Source: Mimachlamys varia
Lineage: Eukaryota; Mollusca; Bivalvia; Pectinida; Pectinidae
Length of the DNA: 64,000 bases
Reading direction: 5' to 3'
Assembly: GCA_947623455.1 (NCBI GenBank)
Contig: OX392534.1
Location: 37,453,426 to 37,517,425, forward strand
A program made the translations under genes and the position numbers. Of this stretch, positions 25,027 through 36,330 are shown piece by piece; the first letter of the stretch is position 1, and each line of letters opens with the position of its first letter. The notes below the pieces were generated by a model. The model did no database searches. It was not told where the DNA came from and saw only the letters and a list, made by a program, of their open reading frames with translations.

Positions 25027-25420
25027 TCCAGAAGGGTAAGCCAAGGGTGGCTTATATATGACATTTCGTCTTTTCGCTTTGGTGCCCGCGAAATAAAGCC
25101 AAGCAAAAACGAAATAACGAAAAGACGAAAACCCGCCAAAGCGTAAATACAAACACCCACCAAAGCGAGAAAAAAAAAACGAAATAACGCCAAAAGAAGG
25201 TAGAAAAGACGCCATTTTATTTCTACGCTTTGGCGTTATTTTCACTTCGGTTTGGCGTTATTTCGTTATTTCGCCTTGGCAGTTTTCGTTATTGAGCTTT
25301 GGCGGGTTTTCGTCTTCTCGTTATTTCGGGGTTTTTTTCGCTTGGCGTTATTTTGCCGGCCGCGCTAAGGCGAAAAGACGACATGTCATATATAAGCCAC
25401 CATAGTAAGCCCTTCTGATT
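25027..25420. repeat. Fold-back element rich in CGAAATAACG-type words
   Basis: The outer arms are cagaaggg-like plus ggtggcttatatatgacat at the left and its inverse, atgtcatatataagccacc, at the right (ending near 25404-25418). The interior is built from short shuffled words (cgaaataacg, aaaagacgaaaac, gccaaagcg and their inverses), so it can fold on itself at many registers. The 149-codon minus-strand frame across it (24796-25245) is a by-product of this composition. Confidence 0.8.
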
Positions 25421-27777
25421 AATTCATGGCGTCCTAGAGTGATACAAAGCCTCCTATTTAAATATGCAATATATGTAAGTGCCTGCAATATTATGGACTG
25501 CTTCCGTCAATGTGGTATACGCAAGGGGAAATGACACAATATAGGTTTACTGTAAGTTTGACTTTGACAGAGCGGAGATATGCCTTTGTTATCACTAATG
25601 GGCTAAGGGCTTACCATATACAGCAGTTCTACAAATTAGTCGTTGTTCAAAGATTGCTTAGTTTTCCTAATTACTTAAGTACGGGGGATTTGTTGAGAGG
25701 TCTCAAAACAGTCTCTTTACACTATTTATCCAGGCCCAAGTGTCATGAACGTCCTTTCACATTCCTCCCTATTGGAAAGCATTACAGAAGTTAAGGAAAG
25801 ATCCTTAATTTAAGATTTTCCCCTTCTGTTATGCATTACAATGGAGAATTTATGTTAAGAGGTTTCCTTAAATTAAGAAACGTTATATGAAACTGGGGCT
25901 TGTATACATGTATGTACAAACTTATAATCATATTGATTTGTGATACAAGAAGTTGACAAAGGAGTTTTGTCACCCCATGGTACGTGTGACGTATTGTTCC
26001 GTTATATGACCAACATAGCAATCAAATTTCGATTTCTGCCCTGCTTCTCCCAGTTACGAAACATAACAAAATTATTTCAATGCAAATATAGCAGGACAAA
26101 TTGAATAATTTCAAATCCGATCGCTAAGTTGATCGGTACACTAGTCCAAAAAAAATAGATATTGCTGGTGTGGATCTTTATGCCGAAATATTGTACAATG
26201 AAAATAAAAGTTTACATTGATCCTTTCAGTTCTGCACAAAGCCCCCGACTGTGCTGTCGAAGCGCCCCCTTTAATGAATGATTGATGGACAAATAAACCA
26301 TACCGAGATTGGTAAACACCAGTGGACAGACAGCCGTGTGTTTGTAGTACCGGAAATTACGTCAAATGTGTATTGAGCCATACAACATAAACACAGACTC
26401 TCATGTCACCCTGGTCGGGGAGATTTAATATAAAAAACAGATTAAACAAACCCTTCTCATATCAAATTCGTAACTGGGAAAATCTTGGAGTGCTCACATT
26501 CCAAGACACTCTAACGAGAGTGCTAGCACTACGTATACAGAGTATAGGCACATATCGATTTCACAGGATCCCGGGCCATTACGGGTTAGATGTTCCGGCA
26601 GATAGCGGCCACGGACAATCAAGTCATTGTTTACTCATGAATTTTACATTAAAGGTAAAAATGGATTATTGTTTGAGAGAGTTGACAGCACAATAGTGTT
26701 ATTCAGACCCACCTTCCTCTGTCATGATGTTCCTTGCTGAAAATTACACAGAAAAAATCCCGGATACACGGATAGCACTCTCCAGCAGGGAAGATATATA
26801 GGTATATTTATAGGTTATTGAGTCGAAGCGTTTTGACAACAAACAGCATAGCAACAGTGCCGTTGAGTCTTAACTCCTACTTAGGTTGTGTATAGGATTT
26901 ACGTCCCCTGTTACAGACGCGTGTATACAGGTATATATATTACAGATAAGCGTGTACAGGTAAGGTGATCACAGGTAAGTATTCAGGTATTGTCGACACA
27001 GGTAATCAATTAAAACTTAAATTGCTACAGGTTTGTGTTACTTATTCCCCCCAAGTTAGAAAAAATATCTTTATAAACATAATTTTTAAAAATGTATATT
27101 TTAGTTTCTTTACATACAGTGTTTCCCCTATTTGATAAGCATTTGCTTTGTATTCTTTATCTAAAATGATCTCCATTGCTATATCATTTCTGACGTTTTG
27201 TAAATAAGAAATCACCTGGCACACAGATATTAATTGATTCAGATATCAAATTTGTTTTTCTTTGTTATAGTCTACTGATGAAAACTAATCTTCTGCTTCT
27301 TTCACCCAAACGTCTTTTATTTCAAAATGCCTAATTTCAAACTTTCTTTTAATAACGCAATAGTATTACCGAGTATAATTCAATTTTCAATTTCTTCTTT
27401 ACCAGACGCCTTTGGTATTCTCTTAAATACATATTAACAATGACTGAATTATACTGTTGTGACTTGTAGAATTATGATATTCTACTAAAATCTTGTGACT
27501 TTTTGCTGCTATACGTTTCGCTCAAGAACAAGTTCATACCGATTTTTGCGTCATATTTTTTCAGCTAATGTCTATGGATCATATACAGGCCAGTCATGCT
27601 AAGTTTCTTTGGTTACGTTTAGCTTGTTTACATTGCTTTCCACATAAACTAATTTGTAACAAACTCAAAAGATCTTCACGGGTGTGTTTTAAGGTCGGCC
27701 GCGGCACACAGACTCAGTGATATTTCGAACCTACAAAGATGCAAAACGCTTCTAAATATAGGAACAAACATAGACAG
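25421..27777. other. Unassigned intergenic DNA
   Basis: No convincing exon or repeat family. Small open frames at 25510-25794 and 26403-26696 show no domain. Confidence 0.4.
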
Positions 27778-27882
27778 CACAGGGACCTGAGAACTTGTGC
27801 TAGTTTCGGACCTAAACTATGGTGTTTAGCCATAGTTAAGTTCCAACTTGAACTAGCTGTAACAAATTCTCAAGTCCCTGTG
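27778..27882. mobile_element. hAT-like MITE, copy 3, internally deleted
   Basis: Ends cacagggacctgag / ctcaagtccctgtg as in the copies at 21886 and 24146, but only 105 bp long. The flanks atagacag and atatacag agree at six of eight positions, compatible with an aged 8-bp target duplication. Confidence 0.75.
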
Positions 27883-27951
27883 ATATACAGGTGTCAGATG
27901 AGCACATTAAATGTAGACTTAAATTGACTTCCAATATTTGTGTTGATGTTA

Positions 27952-28321
27952 AAGGCCCAATATACGTAACTTTCGGCAAAACTTGATGCGAAAATCAAGA
28001 CTAATAACTTATTATACTTATAGATTTAGTTAAGATTAACTGATATCAGCAATATTCTAGATGAATTCTTACGCGGTTACCGGTAGAGCAGTAGTTGAAA
28101 CTCGGTATTTGTAAATACACGTCCATTTTGAACTGTCTTCTAACTTTGGCTTGTTGTTGAAGTGGGCCCAACCTGAATTATTTTCAATTCTTTTGATTTT
28201 CCTGTCAAGAGTTTCTTGCTAGTTACCGCTCAGGTTTACTTCGTTTAGGTTATCAACTAGACTTTTTTCAGAATTTTTCAAAACTACGAAAAATTTCCTC
28301 AAGTTACGTATATTGGGCCTA
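27952..28321. mobile_element. MITE family M2 (TIR AGGCCCAATATACGTAACTT)
   Basis: About 370 bp with 20-bp terminal inverted repeats (aggcccaatatacgtaactt at the left; its inverse, aagttacgtatattgggcct, at the right). Further copies: 49571-49948 in the opposite orientation, and a rearranged copy at 51712-52195. Non-coding. Confidence 0.85.
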
Positions 28322-28351
28322 CCTGCTGGTCTCTTTCTTGATAAAGTTTGA

Positions 28352-28728
28352 CCTTACACTTTGCAGTTTACTGCAGCTGGAATTAGATTTAATTGTGAAG
28401 TGATCAGAGATCCAACCTTACACTTCGCAGTTTACTGCAGCTGAATTGGATTTAATGGTGAAGTAATCAGAGATCCGACTTTACACTTCGCAGTTTACTG
28501 CAGCTGAATTGGATTTAATGGTGAAGCGATCAGAGATCCAACCTTACACTTCGCAGTTTACTGCAGCTGAATTGGATTTAATGGTGAAGTAATCAGAGAT
28601 CCAACTTTACACTTCGCAGTTTACTGCAGCTGAATTGGATTTAATGGTGAAGTGATCAGAGATCCGACTTTACACTTCGCAGTTCACCGCAGATGGAATT
28701 AAATTTAATGGTGAAGTAATCAGAGATC
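28352..28728. repeat. 63-bp tandem repeat, about 6 units
   Basis: Units contain cacttcgcagtttactgcag and gtgaagtaatcagagatcc. The middle units are nearly identical and the outer ones diverged (the first has cactttgcag; the last has gttcaccgcagatgg). Confidence 0.9.
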
Positions 28729-28884
28729 CTGTTTGCCTAGACCGCTATACTGAAAGTAAATTGTGCTAATATGTATTCCAAACCACACGTGAGGGTTTAA
28801 ATGCACAATTTCAAGATGATAATCGATAAATCTGTTCTGTGTAATCATGATTCGGAAACAGCTGCTTTGGAAGTGTCTTACTAA

Positions 28885-29052
28885 AGGAGTTCAAGCACAG
28901 TTGCCTGAGTTTCTGTCAGTATATAAAAAAAAGTTATATATATGGAACCGCGGCCCATTACCGAATGTAATTACTGTAATGGGAGGCTCATTTCATACAT
29001 ATGTATTTATTATTTACTGACAGAAACTAAAGCAACTGTGTTCAAGAGTATC
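28885..29052. repeat. Inverted repeat of about 35-bp arms
   Basis: The left arm, ttcaagcacagttgcctgag plus tttctgtcag, pairs with the right arm, ctgacagaaactaaagcaac plus tgtgttcaag. A second, inner inverted pair (cccattac ... gtaatggg) sits in the loop. Confidence 0.7.
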
Positions 29053-29764
29053 TGCAAAACCTCCTTGCAGGCATCTTGGCAAGCCAAGCTTAAGATCCGC
29101 ACACTAATCTTCTTCTTGAGCGTAACGCTTGGCTAGTGAAGATGCCTTTCAGGTAAACCAGCTGGGTATGGCCATATTGTTCTGAACATTTGCTATCTCG
29201 TACAAAGGATAAGAAAATATCGTCGTCTTCTCCAAACATACAAATGTATCTCGAATAAGATCATGGGGAAAAGCCAAGTCACGAATCCCAACTCGCCTGC
29301 ATGGTCCAGTGCGACATACGTTTACACGAGCAGGTAGGTCGTTGATAATTTTGTACCAGAGTCATTCCGTGAAGCTAGCACTTCTTCACGAGAGCAGTCC
29401 AAGACTGTGGCAGGTTTGGAGAAAAAATCTCTGAGCTTACGTTCCAATAGAAATAGAGGCAACATATATAACTTTTTGTAATATTCTGCTCGTAGGCCAA
29501 CTGTACAAGTTTGCATCACTCAACCAGCTTATTAATTCAGTCAATGTATTTTATTTTGTAATTGTATTGAACATAATATATTTTATCTTATGTTTATTTG
29601 ATATACGTATTTCATAAAGCTTTAGTATGTGGTAATTGTTTTTTTCTTCCAATAATCTTATACATTTAGTTATTGTTTAGTAGGGTAACGCAATGTTTGT
29701 ACAGCAAATGTGATGATACCTCTGTTTTAATTTACTTCATTTCATAACAGTAATTTTTCGTAAG

Positions 29765-31060
29765 TTTTTGAAAAAAATAAAACCAGAGAATACCAAAGCG
29801 TCAACAAATCATAATCCAAACTAGAAATCAATAGAACTAGGGGCAAAATATAAACAAATGAAATAGTTACATGGAAACCCTTGTAAAAGGTCAAGAGAAT
29901 AAGACCAGGGCCCAGTTGTTCAAAAACTGATTAGCTTAATCAGTGATTAGCGTAATGTTTTATTACCCTGCGACTATCAAATGAAACCATAGATTTAGTT
30001 TCAACTTTGCAGATATCAAATATCTAATAGTGTCAATTTACATGCAAAATTGCAAAAAGATGTTACCTTGTATATTAAGAGAAATATTAGAGTTTGAAAA
30101 ATGTCGTTAAATAGTGATTAAGCTAATCACCCTTTGAACAACTGGGCCCAGGTGATCCGGAACAGTAAGCGTCTTCTGCTTCATCGACGAAACCCACCAT
30201 GTAAATCTTGGTCACATCCAAGTAAATGTCATGGCCTTCAAGTGAGAACTGAGGCAAAATTCGCAATCACATCAAGCAGGCATTCTAATGAGCATATTCA
30301 AAAGCCCATTTTTATATCATGCAGGGATGAAGAATGGTTCTTAATGAGACCAACATTACTATTGCGACCATAAAACTTGCCCACAGTCTTATTTACTTAC
30401 CCATAACCCATAGTTTAATTACTTGCCCATAACCCATAGTTTAATTAATTTTTTCGGCATATTGTATCTATTACTGAATTTTAAAGGTGCAGCATATGTG
30501 TGTGTTACGTCATCCTTCATCAACCTGCATCTCTCGAATCCCTGTGCCGTAAGTTTGTTCATCAGCAGTTGACATCTATCACGAACATCTCCATATTCAG
30601 AGCAAGCCCTAGAATAACGAATCAACTCTGACATGTATACACCATAGGGTGGAGAGACATGGACATTTCTATCAAGAAATGGAAACGACCGGGAAATCGA
30701 AATCGTCACGTTTATCATATACAGCTTAGTAGTAAGCTGCCCGTGTTGGCCATAGTTTAGGTAAATATCGAGATAGGAAGCTGATGTAAGACAGTCTGTT
30801 GTGTCCTTGATTTCAAGTTCAGTAGGGTATATACCATCGACTAGGTTAGCTAACTTATTGTTTACACACAGCACATCGCCTATATACCTGAAAGTGAAAT
30901 TGAAAGATTTGGCAAGGATTTTGTTACTTGTCCAGATAAGCCACTCTACAAATTCAGCCTCGTATGAAAACAAAATGAAGTCAGCCAAAAGCAGGACACA
31001 GTTTGTTCCAATTGGAATTCCAACAGACTGTTGGAAAAATCAACAATTCTTACTATTACT
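29765..31060 (-). mobile_element. Reverse-transcriptase retroelement relic, 3' half (near gene copy 1)
   Basis: Minus-strand coding remnant 30988-30419 (189 codons): SYEAEFVEWLIW, then FRYIGDVLCVNN in the place of the RT catalytic motif (one Asp of the usual YIDD replaced by Gly), then ELEIKDTTDCLTSASYLDIY. Downstream it runs into the common 3' tail (29765-30250), which recurs many times in this window. The element class is uncertain: RT is clear, but whether it is Penelope-like or another non-LTR type cannot be settled here. It lacks the 5' half and has lost a catalytic residue, so it is dead. Confidence 0.75.
29908..30149. mobile_element. MITE nested in the RT element tail (TIR GGGCCCAGTTGTTCAAA)
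   Basis: Perfect 17-bp terminal inverted repeats at 29908-29924 and 30133-30149. The element interrupts the tail sequence 'aagaccag|gtgatccgg', whose uninterrupted form is seen in other tail copies. CAG on both sides suggests a 3-bp target duplication, as made by PIF/Harbinger transposases. Confidence 0.85.
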
Positions 31061-31138
31061 TCCTCAGTATTTTGTTCTTAACTTATCTTTTGTGGTGTTT
31101 TTTTTTCACAAAGTATGCTCCAAGACAACTTCGCAAGC

Positions 31139-31198
31139 AAAGGGTGTACAATACGCTACTCTCCTTTTGAAAAGGAGAGTAGCGTATTGTACACCCTT
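31139..31198. repeat. Perfect hairpin, about 29-bp arms, 1-bp centre
   Basis: aagggtgtacaatacgctac and tctcctttt are followed at once by their exact inverse. No mismatch in the arms. It lies just upstream (minus sense) of the RT relic. Confidence 0.9.
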
Positions 31199-31219
31199 GG
31201 ATCCAAGATAGCTCATTTG

Positions 31220-32158
31220 AAAGAACGCCATTAACGCCTGATGGTTTGACCACTGTTAATTCTCAACAAAAGCAGTCATAAATAAACACGTTTATCATAT
31301 TTATCATTTTTAATTTTTAATGGCGACAATTCAGGTCCTTCGGATTGGTTTGCCGTTCGTCGAAATTTCTGGAAAAAAAGACCACAAAATATATTGATAA
31401 AACAGACATTTCGAAACATTCATGTTGATAGATATTAATTGTATAGTATGCGGTTTCGTATACCATATCAAATAAAATGTGTATGTACTGTCAACATCAC
31501 TATTTACAAATAGATTAACTGGACTAAAATGAAATATAACACATTATACTTCCAGTGATTTAACTTTCGAAGTGGTGATCAAATAAAATGTCAATTCCGT
31601 TCGCTTTGCTTAAGAAAGGAACGAAAGCTATGTAAAAAAAAACCATTTCTCCGTGATATGAACAAGGGTGATCTTGGTGACCATCATTCTTCAATACAAT
31701 CAATGCACATCATGGTATCTTTTGATCAGACGTTCATACTGCAGGGCTACAGTAAGACAATTTTCTTTTGAAATGAGGTAGTTTGACCTATTTACTAACA
31801 CAGAAAAGTACTTATTCTAAAACGAGGGGAACCTCGGTTTAAAAAAGGAGAAAGATTTGTCATGTCCTTTCTGAGAAAATTTAGATCCTGTCTTTCCAAT
31901 CAGTCTCTGAAATTAAATGATACCCTTGGTGGACCATTGGGAATCTTCGGAAAGACCTCTCAAACCATGTCTCAGAAATAGTGCAAGTAAGTTTTAACTC
32001 TCGAAATCAAAGATAGGCTGTGGTCAGCAATGTTTAATTTTTATATCGGATTCAAAATTTGATATAAGTAACTATAACACCTGGAGAAACCTCCACATAA
32101 AATTTGACAATTTAACACATCAACTTTAAACATAGGACGAAGGGTGACTTGGACAGTT
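31220..32158. other. Downstream flank of copy 1
   Basis: Contains stretches shared with the flank of copy 3 (for example aaaatgtcaattccgtt at about 31588 and 48030), so it belongs to the duplicated block. I searched it for the conserved 3' terminal exon of copies 2 and 4 and did not find it. Confidence 0.5.
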
Positions 32159-32238
32159 TTAAGTAAATGTATTATCATTTTCCCTACCCGTACAGTAATC
32201 AATAAAGTCTTGAAAGTAAATTAAGTAACTATACTTAC

Positions 32239-33432
32239 AGTTTTTGTCAACGCAGCATGTGTATCCAGGGTTACACGTGAGGACAGAACTGACTTCCTCG
32301 TCATCGTGACACACGTGGTCGGTACCAGAAAATCGGCACTCCCCGGGACCTTCAATTTCGACTTTTCCAACTCTTGCCGTAACACCACAAGTACCAGATG
32401 GTATGCAGCACTTTCGGCTCCCGGTGCACAAAACGTTCCCAACAAACAGGTGGTTTTTTAGGTCGCACTTTCCGGAAGTGCAATGGCCTGTACTTTCACA
32501 CAGGGTTGTATTCGGTGGTGGATCTGGTGTCTGAGTTTGTACGACTGTGAACATGGTAAACAGGGTAATTCAGTCCCGAAAGTGTGGTTTGTTACATATT
32601 CCATACAAAATCTCACAGACGCGTCCAATTAATCTAATCCTCTTCATAGAAACACCCATTATTTAATTGTTTGTATTATTTGATTTCAAACATCAATCAA
32701 AATATTGCTGGTAAGCTCTTTTAAAAAATGGACGAAACATCATATTTGTGTGTATATATTTTAACGTGCTATAAATATAATAATTTTTGAATACTATATT
32801 TTCCTTTAGATCTATCAGTTACAAACGAAAACTCTACTCTATATTCTTAACAATGCAACTAATTTTCTTTCGTGATAATGAAATCTTTCTTGGCGGTTCT
32901 ACTGCGGAGACCTGCGGCAATACAGATGAAATAATACATAAAGTCATAAAGGGCCATAACTCTCATTAAATGTGAAGCAGCATCTCAATTGTATGATATT
33001 CACATGGTCATATGGTACCAAAACCACATCCCAAATCTTAAAACATTCGGACAACATTGAAAAGTAAATGCGTTTTCTACAAACTAATAAATATGCTGCC
33101 AATATTTGGCAATTATGCAACGCCGTTATGCGAAATGTTGTAGCACAAGAAACCTTAAACAATGGAATCCTACCTGATGGTGCAAAATCTACTGCCGTGT
33201 GATGGTGTATAGAACTGATACCTGCTGCAATACCAGTCCCAGCAGCTACGCCCAATCCGGCCCCTATTGCAGTTTCAGCTGCAGCGCCTGCAAATAGCTC
33301 CCCAAAAAGGGATCCTAGTCCAAGCAGGGCAGTCGCGAACTGTCTCTTTTGCTTTTGTTCCGTTTCGTCTTTAGCCACAGTTATATTAAGTGTGGCTACC
33401 ACCAAGCAAAATACAATTATCTGTTTCTTCAT
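32239..33432 (-). CDS. Secreted two-module Cys-rich protein, big-defensin-like architecture, copy 1
   Basis: Coding exon A is 33432-33174 (86 aa): signal peptide (IIVFCLVVATLNITVA), propeptide KDETEQKQKR with dibasic cleavage site, hydrophobic Gly/Ala segment (QFATALLGLGSLFGELF, then GAGLGVAAGTGIAAG) and linker SSIHHHTAVD. Its donor is GTAGG, phase 1. Coding exon B is 32544-32239 after acceptor ttcacag: a Pro-rich start, then module 1 with spacing C-x5-C-x4-C-x12-C-x5-CC and module 2 with C-x16-C-x8-C-x11-C-x5-CC. Exon A starts at 33441 after acceptor atttcag, fed by 5' exon 34090-33991. If the last exon supplies a stop, as in copies 2 and 4, the protein is 188 aa; I did not find that exon here, and read-through gives 23 more codons. 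Function unknown; secretion and host defence are inference. Confidence 0.75.
32880..33110 (-). pseudogene. Remnant of an extra exon A inside the copy 1 intron
   Basis: cttggcggttctactgcgga plus gcaatacagatgaaataata matches the longer remnant at 49250-49330 in copy 3, where the minus strand still reads like an exon A end (HTAVEP followed by GTAGG). Here most of it is lost. The following 200 bp are shared between copies 1 and 3. Confidence 0.55.
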
Positions 33433-33990
33433 CTTTTTTTTCTGAAATAAATCCAACGGAAACATAATTTATTCTTCGCCCAAACACTTGCATGGGAAAT
33501 CGTTGCAATCATGCTTCGTAACCTTTTACCTTGACATTAATCCAACTGAATTAATGAAATACCAGCCATACGCGACTACCCGACAGAAAAAAATGAGGCA
33601 ATTGGGGGGGGGGGGGATGGGGGAATGTTAACGTTTTCCTTGTCCACTTTCATAATTTGCACCATTTAGATATCCAAATTTTCGTAACAAGTGACCCCGT
33701 GTTTTCATAAAACTATATATACAATATATGTTAATTCCTTTACGTCGAATAACCCCTTAGTAATTGTTAATACATGGGGACTGGTGTATTGTGGCGAGAT
33801 GATATACAGGTTTTTATGGAATAGCTTGTTCTGTGTGACGTTTCCAAAACTAATAAACTATAGTGAAACCTCCCTATTAAGACCACCTTAGGGACTGCAC
33901 CAAAGTGATTATATTGATAGCGGGGTGGCCTGAATACCTCTATTATTCTCTTCATGTAAATAAGGATATAGTAGTGTTATTAATACTTAC

Positions 33991-34110
33991 TGTATACCGT
34001 ATTTCTCCTTATAACAGTGTCGTCTCAGTCTGGCGTCCCCTCTCGTCTTCACTGTATACCGTAATTCTCCTTCTAACAGTGTCGTCTCAGTCTGGCATCC
34101 CCTCTCGTCT
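33991..34110 (-). repeat. Tandem duplication of the copy 1 5' exon
   Basis: A block of about 60 bp containing gtgtcgtctcagtctgg and cccctctcgtcttc occurs twice. Copy 3 has it once. Each unit ends in a usable donor (ggtatacaGTAAGT and ggtatacaGTGAAG on the minus strand), so two 5' UTR forms are possible. Confidence 0.75.
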
Positions 34111-34115
34111 TCTGG

Positions 34116-34124
34116 CTTTATATA
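34116..34124 (-). promoter_or_regulatory. TATA box of copy 1
   Basis: TATATAAAG on the minus strand, in the context ggctatataaagccagaag, which matches copy 3 (52867-52875) and, around the box, copy 4 (53996-54004). Transcription should start near 34090. The 5' exon ends at 33991 (tataca|GTAAGT). Similarity to copy 3 extends upstream to about 34490. Confidence 0.75.
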
Positions 34125-34599
34125 GCCTATTAAAGATAAGGGAAAAGTGCCTCTTCACACGTTCGAATCTGATTTTCATTGTACTTCCTTGTCAATGACC
34201 AATCGCGTTCATCCCAGAAATATCGAGGCATCGTTCTGTGCTATCTATTTGTGGACAAAAACACTGTGAATATAGCCACATGTAGGTGTTTCTACTTCTT
34301 TGTTCATTTTACTTGTTATCAAAAATTTCAGAATCGAATAATATAATAGTAGGGAACTTCATTTGTGACATTTGTACTAGTATTTCATAGCGGTAAAAAT
34401 ACGGTGCATATGTTTGTTACGTCATCTTTAAAATTGATAGGATCTTTGTCTGATGGATAACCGAACTACTCGGTATCGGTAGTGAAGCGGACATACAACC
34501 ACTCAAACAAACACAAATAAACAAAATTGAATAGCAATTTGTTACCTTTCGGTTAAGAAATATACCCATACAACATTTAAGATAGTGACCTATCTAGTT

Positions 34600-34862
34600 T
34601 AACTCTCTAAAGCGCTTTACAGTACATAGATATTCAAATAATACAAACAATATAATTAACATATATACATTAATCAAAACAGTTCTGAGGAATTAGCAGG
34701 AGCTGCCTGATAAAGCACCAGCCGAACACAGACACCACAGCACACACCCAAGACGATTTTCACTCCATCTTGGTTGTCTTAATTGGTTGGCCCGACGGCC
34801 TGAGTGAAAAGCCTGAGTGTTCACCACTCGATCAATCCGCTTATATATACATACGGATGCAT
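34600..34862 (-). mobile_element. tRNA-derived SINE, minus orientation
   Basis: On the minus strand the head reads gcggattgatcgagtggtga (box A region) and the 3' end reads ctgtaaagcgctttagag, as in the copy at 8512-9018. The upstream edge lies about 110 bp beyond the region shared by copies 1 and 3. Confidence 0.7.
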
Positions 34863-35711
34863 AAGTGTAATATACTGATATTTCGACAAGTTTATTAATA
34901 AATATTTGGGGCTGATTTAATAGAGGTTACTTGATCAATCACTGGTATGTATCATGACTACCTTCCTTTTGACATGTAACTTGCCAAGGTGTTAGTTAAT
35001 TTTGGCAATGCAACCTCATGTAGACCATATATGTTGCACAAAACAACAATGTTGCTTTATTCTCAATTGTCTAAGAACAGAGTTCCTTTGATCTCCTTGA
35101 TTCTTGTTTATTTTATTTTTTTAAAACAAGTTCTTAATTAAAAGTGATCTTTCTCGAATGCAGGCGACATATCCACTTCTGTGGAATTCTTGTTAGGTCG
35201 AATGGAAGCATGAATCTGAAGAGATTTCCTAAAAAAAAAAAAAACCCAAAAAACCCTAACAATTGCAATTATATAGTAAATAGAACCTGGAAAGTTGATT
35301 ATGATTTGACCTATGATTAATATTATCACCCAAGTCGAAAATCAAGTTAAACAAAATTAAATTAATGAAGAAAAGGCACAAGACGTATCCCCAAAGTTTT
35401 TTCTATTCGTCACCCATCTTAAACATATCGTGGAGTGTGGGAGTGCAATACCTATTGATGTTAAAGGAAGAGAAAAATTACATATGTTAGATATAGTGTA
35501 CGTAAACAACACGTTTGAAGTAAAACCATCTGCGAAAGTTTGCTTCCTTGTCTACGGCCTATCCCATACACTATAGAAACTACGAGGTAGCGGTCAGATC
35601 CATATTATGTGTCATAAGGCTAGGTATATTCAACAACAGTCATTTAAAAGGTTTTTAATATATCTGTGACAATTTCGATTGTTAGCGGGATTTTTTTTAC
35701 CTGAATATGAA

Positions 35712-35945
35712 TCATTAAGGTGGTCGGGTAGTACAGTGGATAGCGCACTTGCTTTTCACCCAGGCGGTCGGGGAATCAAACCCCGGCCGCCTGGGACGTG
35801 AAAAGGTCATCTGCCCGACCACGTGGGTTTCCTCCCAAAATAAGACCCCTCGCGCGCTAACATCCGGACCAATAAGAGGGATTAAGATAAACTGAATAAC
35901 TTGTTTCATAATTATTGTAAAATAAATAAAGTTTATATTATATTT
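35712..35945 (+). mobile_element. tRNA-derived SINE, second family
   Basis: Box A-like tagtacagtggatagcgcac and box B-like ggggaatcaaacccc are followed by a body with ccacgtgggtttcctcccaa and a short AT-rich tail. The ccaggcggtcgggg / ccccggccgcctgg segment forms a strong stem. The flank 34870-35710 shows no other feature. Confidence 0.65.
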
Positions 35946-36143
35946 ATATTATTTACATGTATATGAATCGTACATTGGAATTTGGACTCTTATAATTATT
36001 TTCTAGGTTTTATGGCGTTAAGATAATTGATACTTTCAAAATTTGACCCGAAAACAGAAATAATGAAATTATAAAATTCAGGTCACCGCAAAAGTATTGT
36101 TATTTCCATGTAAAATGGGTGCAGAACTTACTCACCTTCAAGG

Positions 36144-36330
36144 AGAGTAGTTTTTTTATTATAATTTCTTTTATGTGTGTCATTTTCTATTTTTACCGGG
36201 CGTTTACGCTTCCTCGAAAACATAATGACCAGTGGTCAGTAGTTTTTTTATTATAATTTCTTTTATGTGTGTCATTTTCTATTTTTACCGGGCGTTTACG
36301 CTTCCTCGAAAACATAATGACCAGTGGTCA
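36144..36330. repeat. Direct duplication of about 93 bp
   Basis: The block beginning agtagtttttttattataat and ending in aacataatgaccagtggtca occurs twice, back to back, with no difference that I can see. It carries the start codon of the small frame described next. Confidence 0.9.

Noticed and set aside
24796..25245. 149-codon minus-strand frame
   Set aside because: It lies mostly in the fold-back element; its Phe/Arg-rich content follows from the cgaaataacg words. No domain.
26403..26696. 97-codon frame
   Set aside because: I looked for domain motifs or splice partners and saw none.
30419..30988. An active reverse transcriptase
   Set aside because: The catalytic motif has Gly in place of one Asp, the N-terminal half is missing and a MITE sits in the tail.
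32944..33465. A single 173-residue protein covering exon A of copy 1 and beyond
   Set aside because: The frame reads through the conserved GTAGG donor into intron. The homologous join to exon B explains all four copies better. The upstream MFPLDLFQ part precedes the acceptor and is 5' intron.
35720..35800. Possible tRNA gene
   Set aside because: Internal promoter boxes are present, but the cloverleaf is incomplete and a SINE body follows.
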